Positions 42,410 to 52,706 of a stretch of 64,000 bases of DNA are shown here, in pieces. The DNA lies in contig NZ_JBLREB010000001.1 in the NCBI RefSeq assembly GCF_048159605.1, positions 434,001-498,000 of the forward strand. The letters are read 5' to 3'. Source of the stretch: Ectobacillus polymachus. Its GTDB lineage: Bacteria > Bacillota > Bacilli > Bacillales > Bacillaceae_G. The notes beneath the pieces are model-generated. The model had not been told where the DNA came from. It saw nothing but the letters and a program-made list of their open reading frames with translations, and searched no databases. A program made the position numbers and the translations under genes. The number at the start of each line of letters is the position of its first letter. The first letter of the stretch is position 1.

Positions 42410-43585
42410 TTACTTTCCATCATAAAACTGTTTTATCGCTTCATCAATGTAAATCCAGCCTTTCCAGCCGACATGAATGGTATCTTTCATGAAATATTTA
42501 TCATATTCATGGTCAGAGAAATCAGCCACGGTAAAGCCGGATTGTTCGATTTGATTTGTTACTTTTTTGTAGTAGGATTGCCGTCGTTCCTGTGGGAACC
42601 CTGCATAGTCATACCACGGCCCGTTTACAGGAACAGAGATAAAGAGTGCTTGTGCGTGTTTTTGCTTTAATAAATCTAGTACCATTTGCAAGTCATTGTA
42701 TTCTGGTGATACATCGTACGATTCATTTGCTCGGTAGCCCTTTAATGCAGCTAGCTTTTGGGAAATTTTATCGTTATAGTAACTATCGTCTATACCGTAT
42801 GTATTAGATTTTGAGTCGTTTTTTCCAGTTTGATCAGCGCGATGCTCGAGTTGATCCCATGTTAGATTTTTCAAATGTGGATCTGTATTGGGCTTACGTC
42901 CGTACACAGTTACGAGGGAAAGAATAAAATCCTTTCGCTGTAGAATGCTTCGGTACATGTATGCCAGTGGTTTAGCAGCCTGTGCTTTCCATGTGTGTGC
43001 AGAGTCTGTATATACAATTCCATCAAGCATTGTTGTGAGCAGCTTATCCTTTTTCACTACATCAAAGGTTAGGAGCCTTTCGGCAGCCTGCTTCTTAAGT
43101 GCGGGATCAATCGTTTGATTAAAGAGAAAGTCATATGCCTGGATTGATGAAAAATTAGGTGCGAAATGCTCCTCGTTTAATCCTTCTGCCACAAACCATT
43201 GCGGAGAAAGAACAAAGACGATTTTTTTTCCTTCTAATTGATCTGCGTTTGCAGCCAGGCTTAGGAAATGAGTTAGTGATTGCGTACCGCCTCGACCAAT
43301 GAGAAATGGCGTAAACCCGTCAGGATTTACGCGAAAGTAGTTAGATGGATGGTATACATCTAACCGAGATAGCTCTGATGAGCCATACATTGGAAGGTAT
43401 TTCGGATCCTCTAGCATTTTCTTCTGTAAATCAATTCCTTGAAATACGTTTGGATTTAAGGAAGTAGCTGCATCTTCCAACTTTTTATCGTTCAAAAGAG
43501 AAAGCAAAAACGAATTGGGAAGAAACAACAGGATACAAAAGATTAGGAATGCTAGAAGGATCGGTCCAAACTTGGGAGTTTTCAT
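42410..43585 (-). CDS. dltD: D-alanyl-lipoteichoic acid biosynthesis protein DltD
   Basis: Membrane-anchored SGNH-like protein transferring D-Ala toward teichoic acids. 391 residues, an N-terminal membrane anchor (about 8-30), MYGSSELSRLDVYHPSNYF with the nucleophile Ser, and DTIHVGWKGW near the C-terminus with the His. Last gene of dltXABCD. Overlaps dltC by 4 bp. Confidence 0.95.
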   Translation of the reverse strand: MKTPKFGPILLAFLIFCILLFLPNSFLLSLLNDKKLEDAATSLNPNVFQGIDLQKKMLEDPKYLPMYGSSELSRLDVYHPSNYFRVNPDGFTPFLIGRGGTQSLTHFLSLAANADQLEGKKIVFVLSPQWFVAEGLNEEHFAPNFSSIQAYDFLFNQTIDPALKKQAAERLLTFDVVKKDKLLTTMLDGIVYTDSAHTWKAQAAKPLAYMYRSILQRKDFILSLVTVYGRKPNTDPHLKNLTWDQLEHRADQTGKNDSKSNTYGIDDSYYNDKISQKLAALKGYRANESYDVSPEYNDLQMVLDLLKQKHAQALFISVPVNGPWYDYAGFPQERRQSYYKKVTNQIEQSGFTVADFSDHEYDKYFMKDTIHVGWKGWIYIDEAIKQFYDGK

Positions 43586-43821
43586 TGCATGTCCGCCAAT
43601 TTTTTAATGATCAAGTTTGGTGTAGCCCATTCTTCGCGGTCGAAATCAGAAATGGATACTTCAATGCCTAAACGTTCTTGAATTTCTACTAATAAAGTAA
43701 CGGTTCCAAATGAATCAAGAATGCCTTCTTCAAAAAGAAGAACATCTGGATTTTCTTTCACTATATCGTTTTCACACACTTCTTCTAGTAAGTCTAATAC
43801 TTGTTCTGTTAATTCAGCCAT
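43582..43821 (-). CDS. dltC: D-alanyl carrier protein DltC
   Basis: 79-residue acyl-carrier protein for D-Ala. The phosphopantetheine Ser is in LDSFGTV. ATG 43821 has GGAG 8 nt upstream; the longer in-frame start at 43878 is not supported. Acts between DltA loading and DltB transfer. Confidence 0.95.
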   Translation of the reverse strand: MAELTEQVLDLLEEVCENDIVKENPDVLLFEEGILDSFGTVTLLVEIQERLGIEVSISDFDREEWATPNLIIKKLADMQ

Positions 43822-43887
43822 GATTGTAATCTCCTTTTCCTTTTTTTTCATAACCTTATAGTACTCGCTTCTAGGCAAAACGCAACG

Positions 43888-45036
43888 TTAGATGATTTTG
43901 CCGGAGAAGATAAGAAATCCGAAACATACGAAGTGAAATGTAATGATAATTGCAATGATATGCGTTAGTTTATTTTTCGGCCAAAATTTATGCTTTTTGT
44001 TTTGCCGTTCAAATAGATCAAACAATATAAATAGAAGTGCGTGGTACAAACCATAAATGATATAATTCGTATGGAGTCCATGCCACATTCCCATGATAAA
44101 GAAATTCAAGAAAAATCCCATGTAGGAAACGATGTAGCGGTCTTTAATAAGCTTCTTTTTGGTCATAAGGAAAACAAAGCGCATATAAATATAGTCGCGG
44201 AACCAAAAGGATAGGCTCATGTGCCAGCGATTCCAGAAGTCCTTAATATTGCGGCTTATAAATGGTTTATTAAAGTTTTCGGGCGTCTTAATGCCCATAA
44301 AATAGCTAATCCCAATCGCAAAGGCACTATAACCGGCAAAATCAAAAAATAAATAGAAGCTATAGGCATACATATAAACGAGCACAGAAGAAAACGTATT
44401 GCGCATGATAAATTCTGTATGAAGCATATACTCATTAATCAAATAGCCGATGATGAACTTATACAGAAATCCTTGAAATATCCGATTAATCCCTATGTAA
44501 AGAAGTTCCTTGTATTCTTCTGCTGATGGTGTTTTTTCTATATCCTTTTGAAAGCGACGATAGCGATCAATTGGTCCAGATGTAATGGTTGGAAAGAAGA
44601 GTAGGAAACGAAGGAAGTCATAGAGTGACAGTTCTTTAATTTGCCCGTCTCTTATTTCAATAATAATTTGCACCGATTTAAATGTTAAATAAGAAATGCC
44701 AAGAAAGCCAATGGCATTTGACGGCTGTATAATCGGAATGATTTTCACAAGCAAAAGCGGTAGAATAGCCAAAAAGGTAGCAACATAAAATGTGCTCGCT
44801 TTATTGTTTTTCTTACGCAAAGGGAGATATCCCTTTGCAAGTAAGACTTGCCATAAAGTATAGCCGATGAGTGAAACGGCTTGCACCGGCTGATTAGCGA
44901 AAATAATAGCAAGTATGATAACAGTGACAACGGAGTTATATGTCCGCAGTGATTTTCCTCGTAGCCCAGCTATGATCGTAGGAGCAAGCAGGATCATTAG
45001 AATGAAAAAATAGGTAAACGTTGCATAAGGAATCAT
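43888..45036 (-). CDS. dltB: D-alanyl transfer protein DltB (MBOAT)
   Basis: 382-residue polytopic MBOAT-family acyltransferase that moves D-Ala from DltC across the membrane. The catalytic His is in GMWHGLHTNY, with DFWNRWHMSLSFWFRDYIY before it. Its ATG overlaps the dltA stop by 4 bp. Confidence 0.95.
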   Translation of the reverse strand: MIPYATFTYFFILMILLAPTIIAGLRGKSLRTYNSVVTVIILAIIFANQPVQAVSLIGYTLWQVLLAKGYLPLRKKNNKASTFYVATFLAILPLLLVKIIPIIQPSNAIGFLGISYLTFKSVQIIIEIRDGQIKELSLYDFLRFLLFFPTITSGPIDRYRRFQKDIEKTPSAEEYKELLYIGINRIFQGFLYKFIIGYLINEYMLHTEFIMRNTFSSVLVYMYAYSFYLFFDFAGYSAFAIGISYFMGIKTPENFNKPFISRNIKDFWNRWHMSLSFWFRDYIYMRFVFLMTKKKLIKDRYIVSYMGFFLNFFIMGMWHGLHTNYIIYGLYHALLFILFDLFERQNKKHKFWPKNKLTHIIAIIITFHFVCFGFLIFSGKII

Positions 45037-46544
45037 ACTGTAACCTCACTCAACAATTTTTTTCGATCGACTTTTCCGTTTGCTGTCATCGGTATACTTT
45101 CACGATACTTAAATTTTCGCGGAATCATATAGCTCGGTAGAAAGGATGCAATTTCTTTTTTTATAGCAGAAGTGAGCTGATATTCCTTTTCAAACGAATG
45201 TTTTTTCGGAATCACTACTGCTAATAGGTGATCATATGATTCTCCTCTTTTAACAGGGACAACAACCGCTGCTTCTACATAGGAACTCGTTCGGAGCTGA
45301 TGTTCAATTTCCTCTAGCTCCATACGGTAGCCGTGTAGCTTTATTTGAAAATCCAAGCGGCCATGGAAATAGAGAAGTCCATTTTGTATATGACCGGAAT
45401 CGCCTGTCTTATAGGCACGTTGACCATTGATGATTGTAAAGGATTTGTTTGTTAAATCCGGGCTACCTAAATAGCCAATGCTTACGCTTGGACCATTTAT
45501 AATGATTTCACCCTTTTCTCCTTCAGCTGCAACGGTTCCGTCTTCTTTGATAATTAGAATTCGACTGTCGGATTTACAGTAGCCGACAGGAAGAGAAGGA
45601 TGTGTATGTAGAATATCTTCCGTCACTTCTACATGTGTAATGGCTACTGTCGCTTCGGTAGGACCGTATGTATTTATAACACGTGCGTTTGGAAACCGTT
45701 CCTTTAGTTTATTAGCTGTGTCAGTTGAAAGAACTTCTCCGCAAAACAGAAAGGTGCGTAAGTTTGGTAGCATATTTTCCGTAAATGAAGGCTCCATAAG
45801 ACACATTTGTGCAAAGGAAGGTGTAGACGTCCAAACTTCTAGTTGGGACTTTGCAAGGAACGCAAATAAATCTTTAGGTTTGGCAATCATATCCTTGTCG
45901 ATGGCCCACAATGTCCCCCCCGTTGTTAAGGCAGGAAATAAATCCATAACAGACAAATCAAATGAGAATGGTGCTTGATTTAAAAATATTTGGCCAGGCG
46001 TGATGGGAAAATCCTGCTGCATCCAACTCACAAAACTTTGCAAATTGCCAAGCGTAATTTGGACACCCTTCGGATTTCCTGTGCTGCCGGAAGTGTAAAT
46101 AATATAGAAAGTATCCTTTTCCGTTACCGCCAATGTTGTATCTGCTGCTCTTCCCTTATAAGTAGAAAATATTTGCTGCAGCTCTTCCTTTTGAACGATA
46201 GGAATGGCTACATTTGGAATCGCAGTATCTGCTGCTGAAAGGAACAGCTTTGCACAAGAATTCGTAACAATACGATGAATACGATCAGCCGGTAGGCTGG
46301 TATCAACTGGAATGTATGCATGTCCTGCCTTTACGCAGGCAAGAAACATGATAATCATTTCTGGCTGCATATGTCCATATACTGCAATCGGTGCTTCACC
46401 TATCTGCTGCTGCGCTATCCAATATGCAAGTGCGTCAGATTGTTCTTTCAATTCTCCGTATGTTAGTTGTTGATCCCTCCATACGAACGCGTTACGGTTC
46501 GGCTCTGTAAGGGTCCATTGTTCTATTTGTTCTAACACATTCAT
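45033..46544 (-). CDS. dltA: D-alanine:D-alanyl carrier protein ligase DltA
   Basis: 503-residue ANL-family adenylating enzyme. A3 motif is YIIYTSGSTGNPKG, A5 is NTYGPTEATV, and the C-terminal catalytic Lys is in TANGKVDRK. Activates D-Ala and loads DltC. Preceded by dltX. Confidence 0.96.
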   Translation of the reverse strand: MNVLEQIEQWTLTEPNRNAFVWRDQQLTYGELKEQSDALAYWIAQQQIGEAPIAVYGHMQPEMIIMFLACVKAGHAYIPVDTSLPADRIHRIVTNSCAKLFLSAADTAIPNVAIPIVQKEELQQIFSTYKGRAADTTLAVTEKDTFYIIYTSGSTGNPKGVQITLGNLQSFVSWMQQDFPITPGQIFLNQAPFSFDLSVMDLFPALTTGGTLWAIDKDMIAKPKDLFAFLAKSQLEVWTSTPSFAQMCLMEPSFTENMLPNLRTFLFCGEVLSTDTANKLKERFPNARVINTYGPTEATVAITHVEVTEDILHTHPSLPVGYCKSDSRILIIKEDGTVAAEGEKGEIIINGPSVSIGYLGSPDLTNKSFTIINGQRAYKTGDSGHIQNGLLYFHGRLDFQIKLHGYRMELEEIEHQLRTSSYVEAAVVVPVKRGESYDHLLAVVIPKKHSFEKEYQLTSAIKKEIASFLPSYMIPRKFKYRESIPMTANGKVDRKKLLSEVTV

Positions 46545-46558
46545 ATGCTTACCCCACT

Positions 46559-46705
46559 TTAAAACTCATTGTAAATAAATGTACTCGAAGTTGTATCTTT
46601 AAATCCATAAATCCCGAGAAGGGCTAGAAGAATGAATAAATAATAGAGGGTTTTCCATACCCATTGTGTCTGTGGTTTTACCCATATTTTTTGAATTACT
46701 TTCAT
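46559..46705 (-). CDS. dltX: DltX, teichoic acid D-Ala incorporation protein
   Basis: 48-residue single-pass membrane protein at the head of the dlt operon: basic N-terminus, TM helix LYYLFILLALLGIYGF, and a C-terminal FIYNEF motif conserved in DltX. AGGAGGAAG precedes ATG 46705. Takes part in the terminal D-Ala transfer with DltD and DltB. Confidence 0.9.
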   Translation of the reverse strand: MKVIQKIWVKPQTQWVWKTLYYLFILLALLGIYGFKDTTSSTFIYNEF

Positions 46706-46944
46706 GAGCTTCCTCCTACATAACATCCTGCTGCTATCACCATGTTCTATTTTTGATAGTATCACTGTACTAACAAAAAGAAAATCCTTTGCAATATGAA
46801 ATAACCAGAGAATACGTTCATATTTTTGCGATTCCACCATATGGATATGGAGGGAAACGTTAAAAGAATCAGAAAATAGTATAGTACATTCTGCTTTAAA
46901 TGTATATGCAAATGCTAAAATATAATAGGGAGAAGGGAAAGATC

Positions 46945-48111
46945 ATGAATGATTTCCAAGGAAATAATATAAAGGAAAAAACAGTAAGTTGGAGAAGGCA
47001 TCTGCACATGTATCCTGAGGTCTCTTTTCGTGAGCATAACACATCGCAATTTGTATATGAAACATTACAATCCTTTCCTCGCTTAGAGATTGTTCGTCCA
47101 ACGGTGTCTAGTGTCATGGCAATTTTAAAAGGGAAGAAAGAGGGGAAAACGATTGCACTGCGTGCTGACATGGATGCACTACCGCTTCAAGAGGAAAACG
47201 ACGTTAGTTATGCTTCAAAGATACCAGGAGTTATGCATGCATGCGGCCACGATGCACATACTGCTATCTTGTTAGGGGCAGCCGATGTACTTTCGCAGCA
47301 AGCAGATTCTTTGGCGGGAGAAGTTCGTTTTCTATTTCAGCATGCAGAGGAGCAATACCCAGGCGGGGCTGAAGAATTGGTACAAAAGGGGGTTATGGAT
47401 GAGGTAGATGCAGTAGTTGGTCTGCATATGATGTCCGGCTTGTCAACCGGGAAGATTGGCATTACCTACGGACCTATGATGGCAGCGCCAGATGTGTTTG
47501 ATATTATAATAGAAGGAAGCGGAGGACATGCAGCTCATCCGAAGGTGTGTATTGACCCCATTGCTATTGGTGCACAGATTGTCACGAACTTGCAGCACAT
47601 TATTTCAAGGGGAAACGATGCCTTCGACCAACGCGTTCTTTCGGTAACGCAATTTCATGCCGGTACAGCTGACAATATTATACCAGAACGCGCACATATT
47701 ATGGGTACAGTCCGTTCGTTTAAGGAAGAGCTTCGCAAGGATGCGGATACTCGAATTCGGCAAATCACAAAGGGCATAGTAGATGCGCATGGTGCAACAT
47801 TTTCTTATTCCTATCGGTACGGCTATCGACCTGTCATTAATGATCCAGAGATTACAGGACTGATCGAACAATGTGCAAGTGAGCTGCTAGGCAATGAGAA
47901 AGTGATTATGCTCCAGCCATCGATGGGTGGAGAAGATTTCTCCGCCTATTTGCAAAAGGCAAAAGGCTGCTTCTTCAAACTTGGTTCTGGAAGTACACCA
48001 GAAACCTCTTATCCTCATCATCATCCTCGCTTTGATATTGATGAAGAATCTCTATCTATCGGTGTACGTATGTTCGTTCATATTGTGCATCGTTTTCTTT
48101 CAGCCGATTAA
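46945..48111 (+). CDS. M20 family metallopeptidase/amidohydrolase
   Basis: 388-residue M20D (HipO/YhaA/YxeP-type) amidohydrolase. Metal-binding ACGHDAHTA, HAEEQYPGGA and the late GGEDFSAYLQ are present. ATG 46945 has AGAAGGGA upstream; ATG 46900 extends it without a good site. Likely deacetylates or hydrolyses N-acyl amino acids; substrate unknown. Confidence 0.88.
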   Translation: MNDFQGNNIKEKTVSWRRHLHMYPEVSFREHNTSQFVYETLQSFPRLEIVRPTVSSVMAILKGKKEGKTIALRADMDALPLQEENDVSYASKIPGVMHACGHDAHTAILLGAADVLSQQADSLAGEVRFLFQHAEEQYPGGAEELVQKGVMDEVDAVVGLHMMSGLSTGKIGITYGPMMAAPDVFDIIIEGSGGHAAHPKVCIDPIAIGAQIVTNLQHIISRGNDAFDQRVLSVTQFHAGTADNIIPERAHIMGTVRSFKEELRKDADTRIRQITKGIVDAHGATFSYSYRYGYRPVINDPEITGLIEQCASELLGNEKVIMLQPSMGGEDFSAYLQKAKGCFFKLGSGSTPETSYPHHHPRFDIDEESLSIGVRMFVHIVHRFLSAD

Positions 48112-48114
48112 TAA

Positions 48115-48145
48115 AAAGAGCAGCTGTTTATAAAACAGCTGCTTC
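48115..48145 (+). terminator. Intrinsic terminator
   Basis: GAGCAGCTGTTT pairs with AAACAGCTGCTT around ATA. Confidence 0.75.
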
Positions 48146-48264
48146 AAGATTCGGACTGAAGAGGGGTTGAAAGAACTATGTCCACTATAAGTATATGCAA
48201 GCCGAGTAAGAAAGCTTGTACCTTTTACTTATTTTTAAAAAAGAGATTAAAATCGTTTCTCGTA

Positions 48265-48690
48265 TTATAGAAGCTCCTTCACCATAATTACGTGAGGGAT
48301 GCCGTCTTCCATAAATGGTTCTGTAATCGTATGATAGCCAAGTTTTTTGTAGAAATGTTCTGCTTGTGTTTGGCCATGCAGCATCGCTTTTGTCATTCCT
48401 TTTTCTTTTCCGAGATCTTCCATTGTTGTGACAATCAGCTTACCTACACCGTACTTACGATAGGAGGCTAATACACAAATTCTCTCAAGCTTCGCTACGT
48501 TATCAACGATGCGTAATCTACCTGCACCAACAGGCTCTTCGTTATTGTAAATGACAATATGATTTGCAACGTCTTCGTATTGATCAAATTCATCTTGTAT
48601 TGGAATACCTTGTTCTTCTACAAAAACAGTTTTTCGAATGAAAAACGCATCATTACGTTCTAGTTCTGTCGTCACATATTTTGCTTTCAA
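48265..48690 (-). CDS. GNAT N-acetyltransferase (YjcF-like)
   Basis: 141-residue GNAT with the acetyl-CoA loop RKYGVGKLIV and VFVEEQGIPIQDEFDQYED at the N-terminus as in YjcF/ElaA-type proteins. TTG start at 48690 after AAGGAAGG. Substrate unknown. Confidence 0.85.
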   Translation of the reverse strand: MKAKYVTTELERNDAFFIRKTVFVEEQGIPIQDEFDQYEDVANHIVIYNNEEPVGAGRLRIVDNVAKLERICVLASYRKYGVGKLIVTTMEDLGKEKGMTKAMLHGQTQAEHFYKKLGYHTITEPFMEDGIPHVIMVKELL

Positions 48691-48848
48691 AATTGATCCT
48701 TCCTTTCTAAAACAATGAAATCCGATATGAGGTAATATTCAGATTATAATATCGAATGGAAAGAGTATCAAACTTTTGAGAGGGCAATATTTATATGGAA
48801 ATATAGAAGAGGGGTACTCATAAATTTTGAGTACCCCTTTTTAACTTC

Positions 48849-50318
48849 CTATTCTTCAACGAATTCACAGTCTTGAAGTGGAACGATCTTTGTCTTTTTC
48901 GCTGCTTTATACCAAAGCCAAACAATCAGAAATAGCGGTAAGCCGATGTAGGAAACAATCATGCTGTTCCAATCGATTTTTCCATCTGAAATAGCTGAGA
49001 AGCCTTGACCGATAATAACAATGGAACAAAGGATAAAAGCAAATATAGGTCCAAATGGGAACCATTTTGCACGGTAAGGTAGTTTGCTTATATCTCGTCC
49101 TTGAGCAACATAAGCCTTACGGAATCGATAGTGGCTAATCGCAATACCAAGCCATGCGATAAAGCCTGACATACCAGATGCATTTAATAGCCATGTGTAT
49201 ACGACACCATCACCAAACAAAGAAGCAAGAAATGCTATGGCACCAACGGATGCTGTTATTAGTAGAGCATTCACAGGAACGCCGCGTGAATCAAGCTTTG
49301 CTAAAAACTTCGGAGCTTTTCCATCACGAGCTAAATCCCAAAGCATACGAGTGGAAGCATACATACCGGAGTTTCCAGCTGATAGAACGGCAGTTAATAT
49401 AACTGCATTCATAACAGATGCAGCAAATGCAATCCCTGCGCGACTAAACACAAGCGTAAATGGGCTGACAGTAACGTCGCTATTTGCTAAATCCGGGTTT
49501 GTATACGGAATAAGTAAACTAATAACAAAAATGGCTAGCACGTAAAAGAGAAGAATTCGCCAAAACACACTTTTGATAGCACGTGGAATGGCCACTCTTG
49601 GATTTTCTGTTTCTCCTGCTGCAACACCGAGAAGCTCTGTTCCTTGGAAGGAGAAACCAGCAGCCATAAAAACACCAAGTGTTGACATAAATCCGCCGTG
49701 GAACGGAGCATCGCCAATCGTAAAGTTTTGAAATCCAACTGCATTGCCGCCAATAATTCCAAAAATCATAGCAGTACCAACTATTAAAAAGATAATAACG
49801 GTTACGACTTTAATAATTGAAAACCAATATTCGGCTTCACCGAACCCTCTTACAGCTAAGTAATTTAATAGAAACATAATAACTAAGAAAAGTGCACTCC
49901 ATAATAGGGACGATGTATGAGGAAACCAATATTTCATAATCATTGTTACAGCTGATAATTCTGCTGCAATCGTAATGGCCCAGTTATACCAATAATTCCA
50001 GCCGAGTGCAAACCCAAGAGAAGGATCTATAAATCTCGTTGCATACGTACTAAACGAACCGGCTACTGGCATATAGGTTGCCATTTCTGCAAGGCTTGTC
50101 ATGAGGAAGTATACCATTATTCCAACAGCGATATAGGACACAAGAGCTCCGCCTGGTCCTGCATTATGAATTGAATTCCCACTGGCAAGGAATAATCCTG
50201 TTCCAATGGTTCCGCCGAGTGAAATCATCGTTAAATGACGTGATTTCAAACCTCTATGCAATTCATTTTGACTTGATGTAGTTTCATGTGATGAAACGGT
50301 CCTTGCTGTACTTTCCAT
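48849..50318 (-). CDS. Lysine-specific amino acid permease (LysP-like)
   Basis: 489-residue APC-superfamily permease with twelve TM helices. The first helix motif is SLGGTIGTGLFLASGNSIHNAGPGG, and the length equals Escherichia coli LysP. A lysine riboswitch with terminator lies in the leader, which is strong evidence that lysine is the substrate. TAGGAGTG is before the ATG. Confidence 0.9.
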   Translation of the reverse strand: MESTARTVSSHETTSSQNELHRGLKSRHLTMISLGGTIGTGLFLASGNSIHNAGPGGALVSYIAVGIMVYFLMTSLAEMATYMPVAGSFSTYATRFIDPSLGFALGWNYWYNWAITIAAELSAVTMIMKYWFPHTSSLLWSALFLVIMFLLNYLAVRGFGEAEYWFSIIKVVTVIIFLIVGTAMIFGIIGGNAVGFQNFTIGDAPFHGGFMSTLGVFMAAGFSFQGTELLGVAAGETENPRVAIPRAIKSVFWRILLFYVLAIFVISLLIPYTNPDLANSDVTVSPFTLVFSRAGIAFAASVMNAVILTAVLSAGNSGMYASTRMLWDLARDGKAPKFLAKLDSRGVPVNALLITASVGAIAFLASLFGDGVVYTWLLNASGMSGFIAWLGIAISHYRFRKAYVAQGRDISKLPYRAKWFPFGPIFAFILCSIVIIGQGFSAISDGKIDWNSMIVSYIGLPLFLIVWLWYKAAKKTKIVPLQDCEFVEE

Positions 50319-50360
50319 AACTAAACACTCCTATTTTTATAGTTTGGAAGGAGTGGGGAA

Positions 50361-50393
50361 TAAAAAAAGCCGTCGAAAGGATTCGACGACGTT
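50361..50393 (-). terminator. Riboswitch terminator of the lysine permease leader
   Basis: On the minus strand, CGTCGTCGAATCC pairs with GGATTCGACG-type sequence (CGTCGAAAGGATTCGACG on plus), followed by TTTTTTT. It lies between the aptamer and the permease ribosome site. Confidence 0.85.
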
Positions 50394-50414
50394 ATATACT
50401 ACCCGCATCATGCC

Positions 50415-50610
50415 TTCCGTAAGATAGCACATCACATTTGCCGGTTTTTGCAAATGTGACAGTCCTGTTCCTATTCGAAAACAGTCCCAGCTCATGCTTC
50501 CAGAGTGGAGCACAAACTTCGGCAGCTTTTCCTTTCTGTACGGAGTCAGGCGATATTCTCTGTATCTCGTCCGTCATACTCTTAAAAGCCGCAACCTCTA
50601 CCTCATCGGA
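50415..50610 (-). promoter_or_regulatory. Lysine (L-box) riboswitch
   Basis: Minus-strand leader with AGGTAGAGGTTGCG, TTAAGAGTATG, GCCGAAG, GCTGGG and GGACTGTCA, the conserved core of the lysine aptamer. P1 forms between AGGUAG and CUAUCU (50421-50426 region). Lysine would promote the downstream terminator and switch off the permease. A CCTCATC/GATGAGG hairpin overlaps the 5' edge. Confidence 0.93.
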
Positions 50611-50912
50611 TTGATGAGGATTTTGTAATTATTAAATTGAAAAGACGAGATTATTATAGAAGATATATTGCAAAAGTACAAGTGTTTTTTCTCAAGGAAC
50701 TAGTTGCAGGGAAGAAAATCGTAAAGAAATCAAAAATTAAGATAGGAAATGCATAGGAATTGTAAGTTAAACTTTAACTACGGGACAGGATTTGATATGA
50801 TAAGAAGTGCTGAGTAGAAAGAGAAGACTCGTATAAGTCTCGTATTGACTACGATAATCACTACTGTGCATCGTTAGTTTTTTATATATATTTTTCGGAA
50901 AGGAATGCAGTT

Positions 50913-52484
50913 ATGATTAGTGAGCAAATGAACAAGGAAATTGCGTCACGTCGGACGTTTGCAATCATTTCCCACCCGGATGCTGGGAAAACGACATTGA
51001 CAGAAAAGCTATTGCTTCTAGGCGGTACGATTCGTGCAGCAGGAACAGTAAAAGCAAAAAAAACAGGAAAATATGCGAAATCAGACTGGATGGAAATTGA
51101 AAAGCAACGTGGAATTTCCGTTACATCGAGTGTGATGCAAATCCTCTATAATGACCATCGAATTAATATCTTGGACACACCGGGTCACCAAGATTTCAGT
51201 GAAGACACGTACCGAACGTTAACTGCTGTAGACAGTGCAGTCATGGTTATTGATGGAACGAAGGGGATTGAAGCACAAACAATCAAGCTTTTTAAAGTAT
51301 GTCGGATGCGTGGGATTCCGATCCTTACCTTTATAAACAAATTGGACCGTGAGGGAAAAGAACCGCTTGAGCTTCTTGCTGAAATTGAAGAAGTGCTCGG
51401 AATTCAATCCTACCCAGTTACGTGGCCAATTGGCATGGGTAAACGATTCCAAGGTACATATGATCGCTTCGAGAAGCAAATAGAAGTGTTCCGTGGCAGC
51501 AAGGATTCGTTTTTTACTGATTTTGACGGCGAACATATTACGGATGAAGTAAAACAACATATTGACTCTTCCTACCTTGAGACATTAACTGAAGAGCTTG
51601 CTTTGTTAGACGAAGCTGGGAATGATTTTTCGGTTGAAAAGGTTAAAAACGGAACGCTGACTCCGGTATTTTTCGGAAGTGCGATCGCAAACTTTGGTGT
51701 GCAATCGTTCTTAGATGCATTTATCGAGCTAACGTCATCACCGCAGCCGCGAAATTCTTCAGCGGGAAAAATTGATCTGGATTATCCACATTTTTCAGGG
51801 TTTGTATTTAAAATTCAAGCGAATATGAATCCTGCCCATCGCGATCGTATTGCATTTGTTCGCGTGTGCTCGGGTAAATTCGAACGCGGGATGACGGTTA
51901 CGCTTGCTCGTACAGGGAAGAAGCTGAAGCTTGGGCAATCTCAGCAATTTCTTGCCTCTGACCGGGAAACAGTTGAAGAAGCATATCCGGGAGATATTAT
52001 CGGGTTGTATGATTCCGGGACGTACCAAATCGGCGACACGATTTTAGATGGTGGCGATGTATTTCAATATGATGCGCTGCCAAAGTTCCCACCAGAATTA
52101 TTTATGAAAGTAACAGCTAAAAATGCCCTCAAGCATAAGCAATTCGATAAAGGGATGACCCAGCTTGTACAAGAAGGGGCTGTACAGCTGTATCGTACGC
52201 CATTTTTTGGAGATTATATTTTAGGAGCAGTTGGGGAACTACAATTCCAAGTTTTCGAATATCGTATGAAGAATGAATATCATGTTGATATTGAATTTGT
52301 TCCTATGAAGCATAGTATTGCGATGTGGACGAAGAAAGAGGAATTGCAAGATAACATGTTTGACTCGCGTATTATGCAGGTTGAGGATCGTGAAGGAAAT
52401 CCGGTCATTCTATTTGAAAATGATTTTGTATTTCGTATGTTTAAGGAAAAGCATCCGAATATGACATTGGAGAGCAGCATGTAA
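50913..52484 (+). CDS. prfC: Peptide chain release factor 3
   Basis: 523-residue translational GTPase that recycles RF1/RF2. G1 is HPDAGKTTL, G3 is DTPGHQDF, G4 is NKLD, and the RF3-specific RAAGTVKAKKTGKYAKSDW segment is present. GGAAAGGAATG precedes the ATG. Single gene, terminated just after. Confidence 0.96.
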   Translation: MISEQMNKEIASRRTFAIISHPDAGKTTLTEKLLLLGGTIRAAGTVKAKKTGKYAKSDWMEIEKQRGISVTSSVMQILYNDHRINILDTPGHQDFSEDTYRTLTAVDSAVMVIDGTKGIEAQTIKLFKVCRMRGIPILTFINKLDREGKEPLELLAEIEEVLGIQSYPVTWPIGMGKRFQGTYDRFEKQIEVFRGSKDSFFTDFDGEHITDEVKQHIDSSYLETLTEELALLDEAGNDFSVEKVKNGTLTPVFFGSAIANFGVQSFLDAFIELTSSPQPRNSSAGKIDLDYPHFSGFVFKIQANMNPAHRDRIAFVRVCSGKFERGMTVTLARTGKKLKLGQSQQFLASDRETVEEAYPGDIIGLYDSGTYQIGDTILDGGDVFQYDALPKFPPELFMKVTAKNALKHKQFDKGMTQLVQEGAVQLYRTPFFGDYILGAVGELQFQVFEYRMKNEYHVDIEFVPMKHSIAMWTKKEELQDNMFDSRIMQVEDREGNPVILFENDFVFRMFKEKHPNMTLESSM

Positions 52485-52498
52485 GGCTAAATAGTAGA

Positions 52499-52533
52499 AG
52501 ACAGGCACAACTAGGGATGTGCTTGTCTTTTTT
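52499..52533. terminator. Terminator of prfC
   Basis: AGACAGGCACA pairs with TGTGCTTGTCT, followed by TTTTT. Confidence 0.78.
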
Positions 52534-52535
52534 CA

Positions 52536-52706
52536 TTATTTCTCGGTTTTTCCTATCCAGTAGCTTGCAGTAACTAGGGAGAGGGTTCCTAATAAAAATC
52601 CAAAGGTTGGGGCATAGAGGAAGATTGTTTTTAACGCATAAGAACCTGCAAAGCATACAGTAGAAAGAGATAAAAATAAAATGCCTGTTTTTCGATCCTT
52701 GGACAT
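52536..52706 (-). CDS. Small membrane protein, unknown
   Basis: 56-residue protein with two hydrophobic segments (GILFLSLSTVCFAGSYAL and FGFLLGTLSLVTASYWI) and charged ends. AAAGGAGG lies 9 nt before ATG 52706. Too short and membrane-bound to assign. Confidence 0.7.
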   Translation of the reverse strand: MSKDRKTGILFLSLSTVCFAGSYALKTIFLYAPTFGFLLGTLSLVTASYWIGKTEK

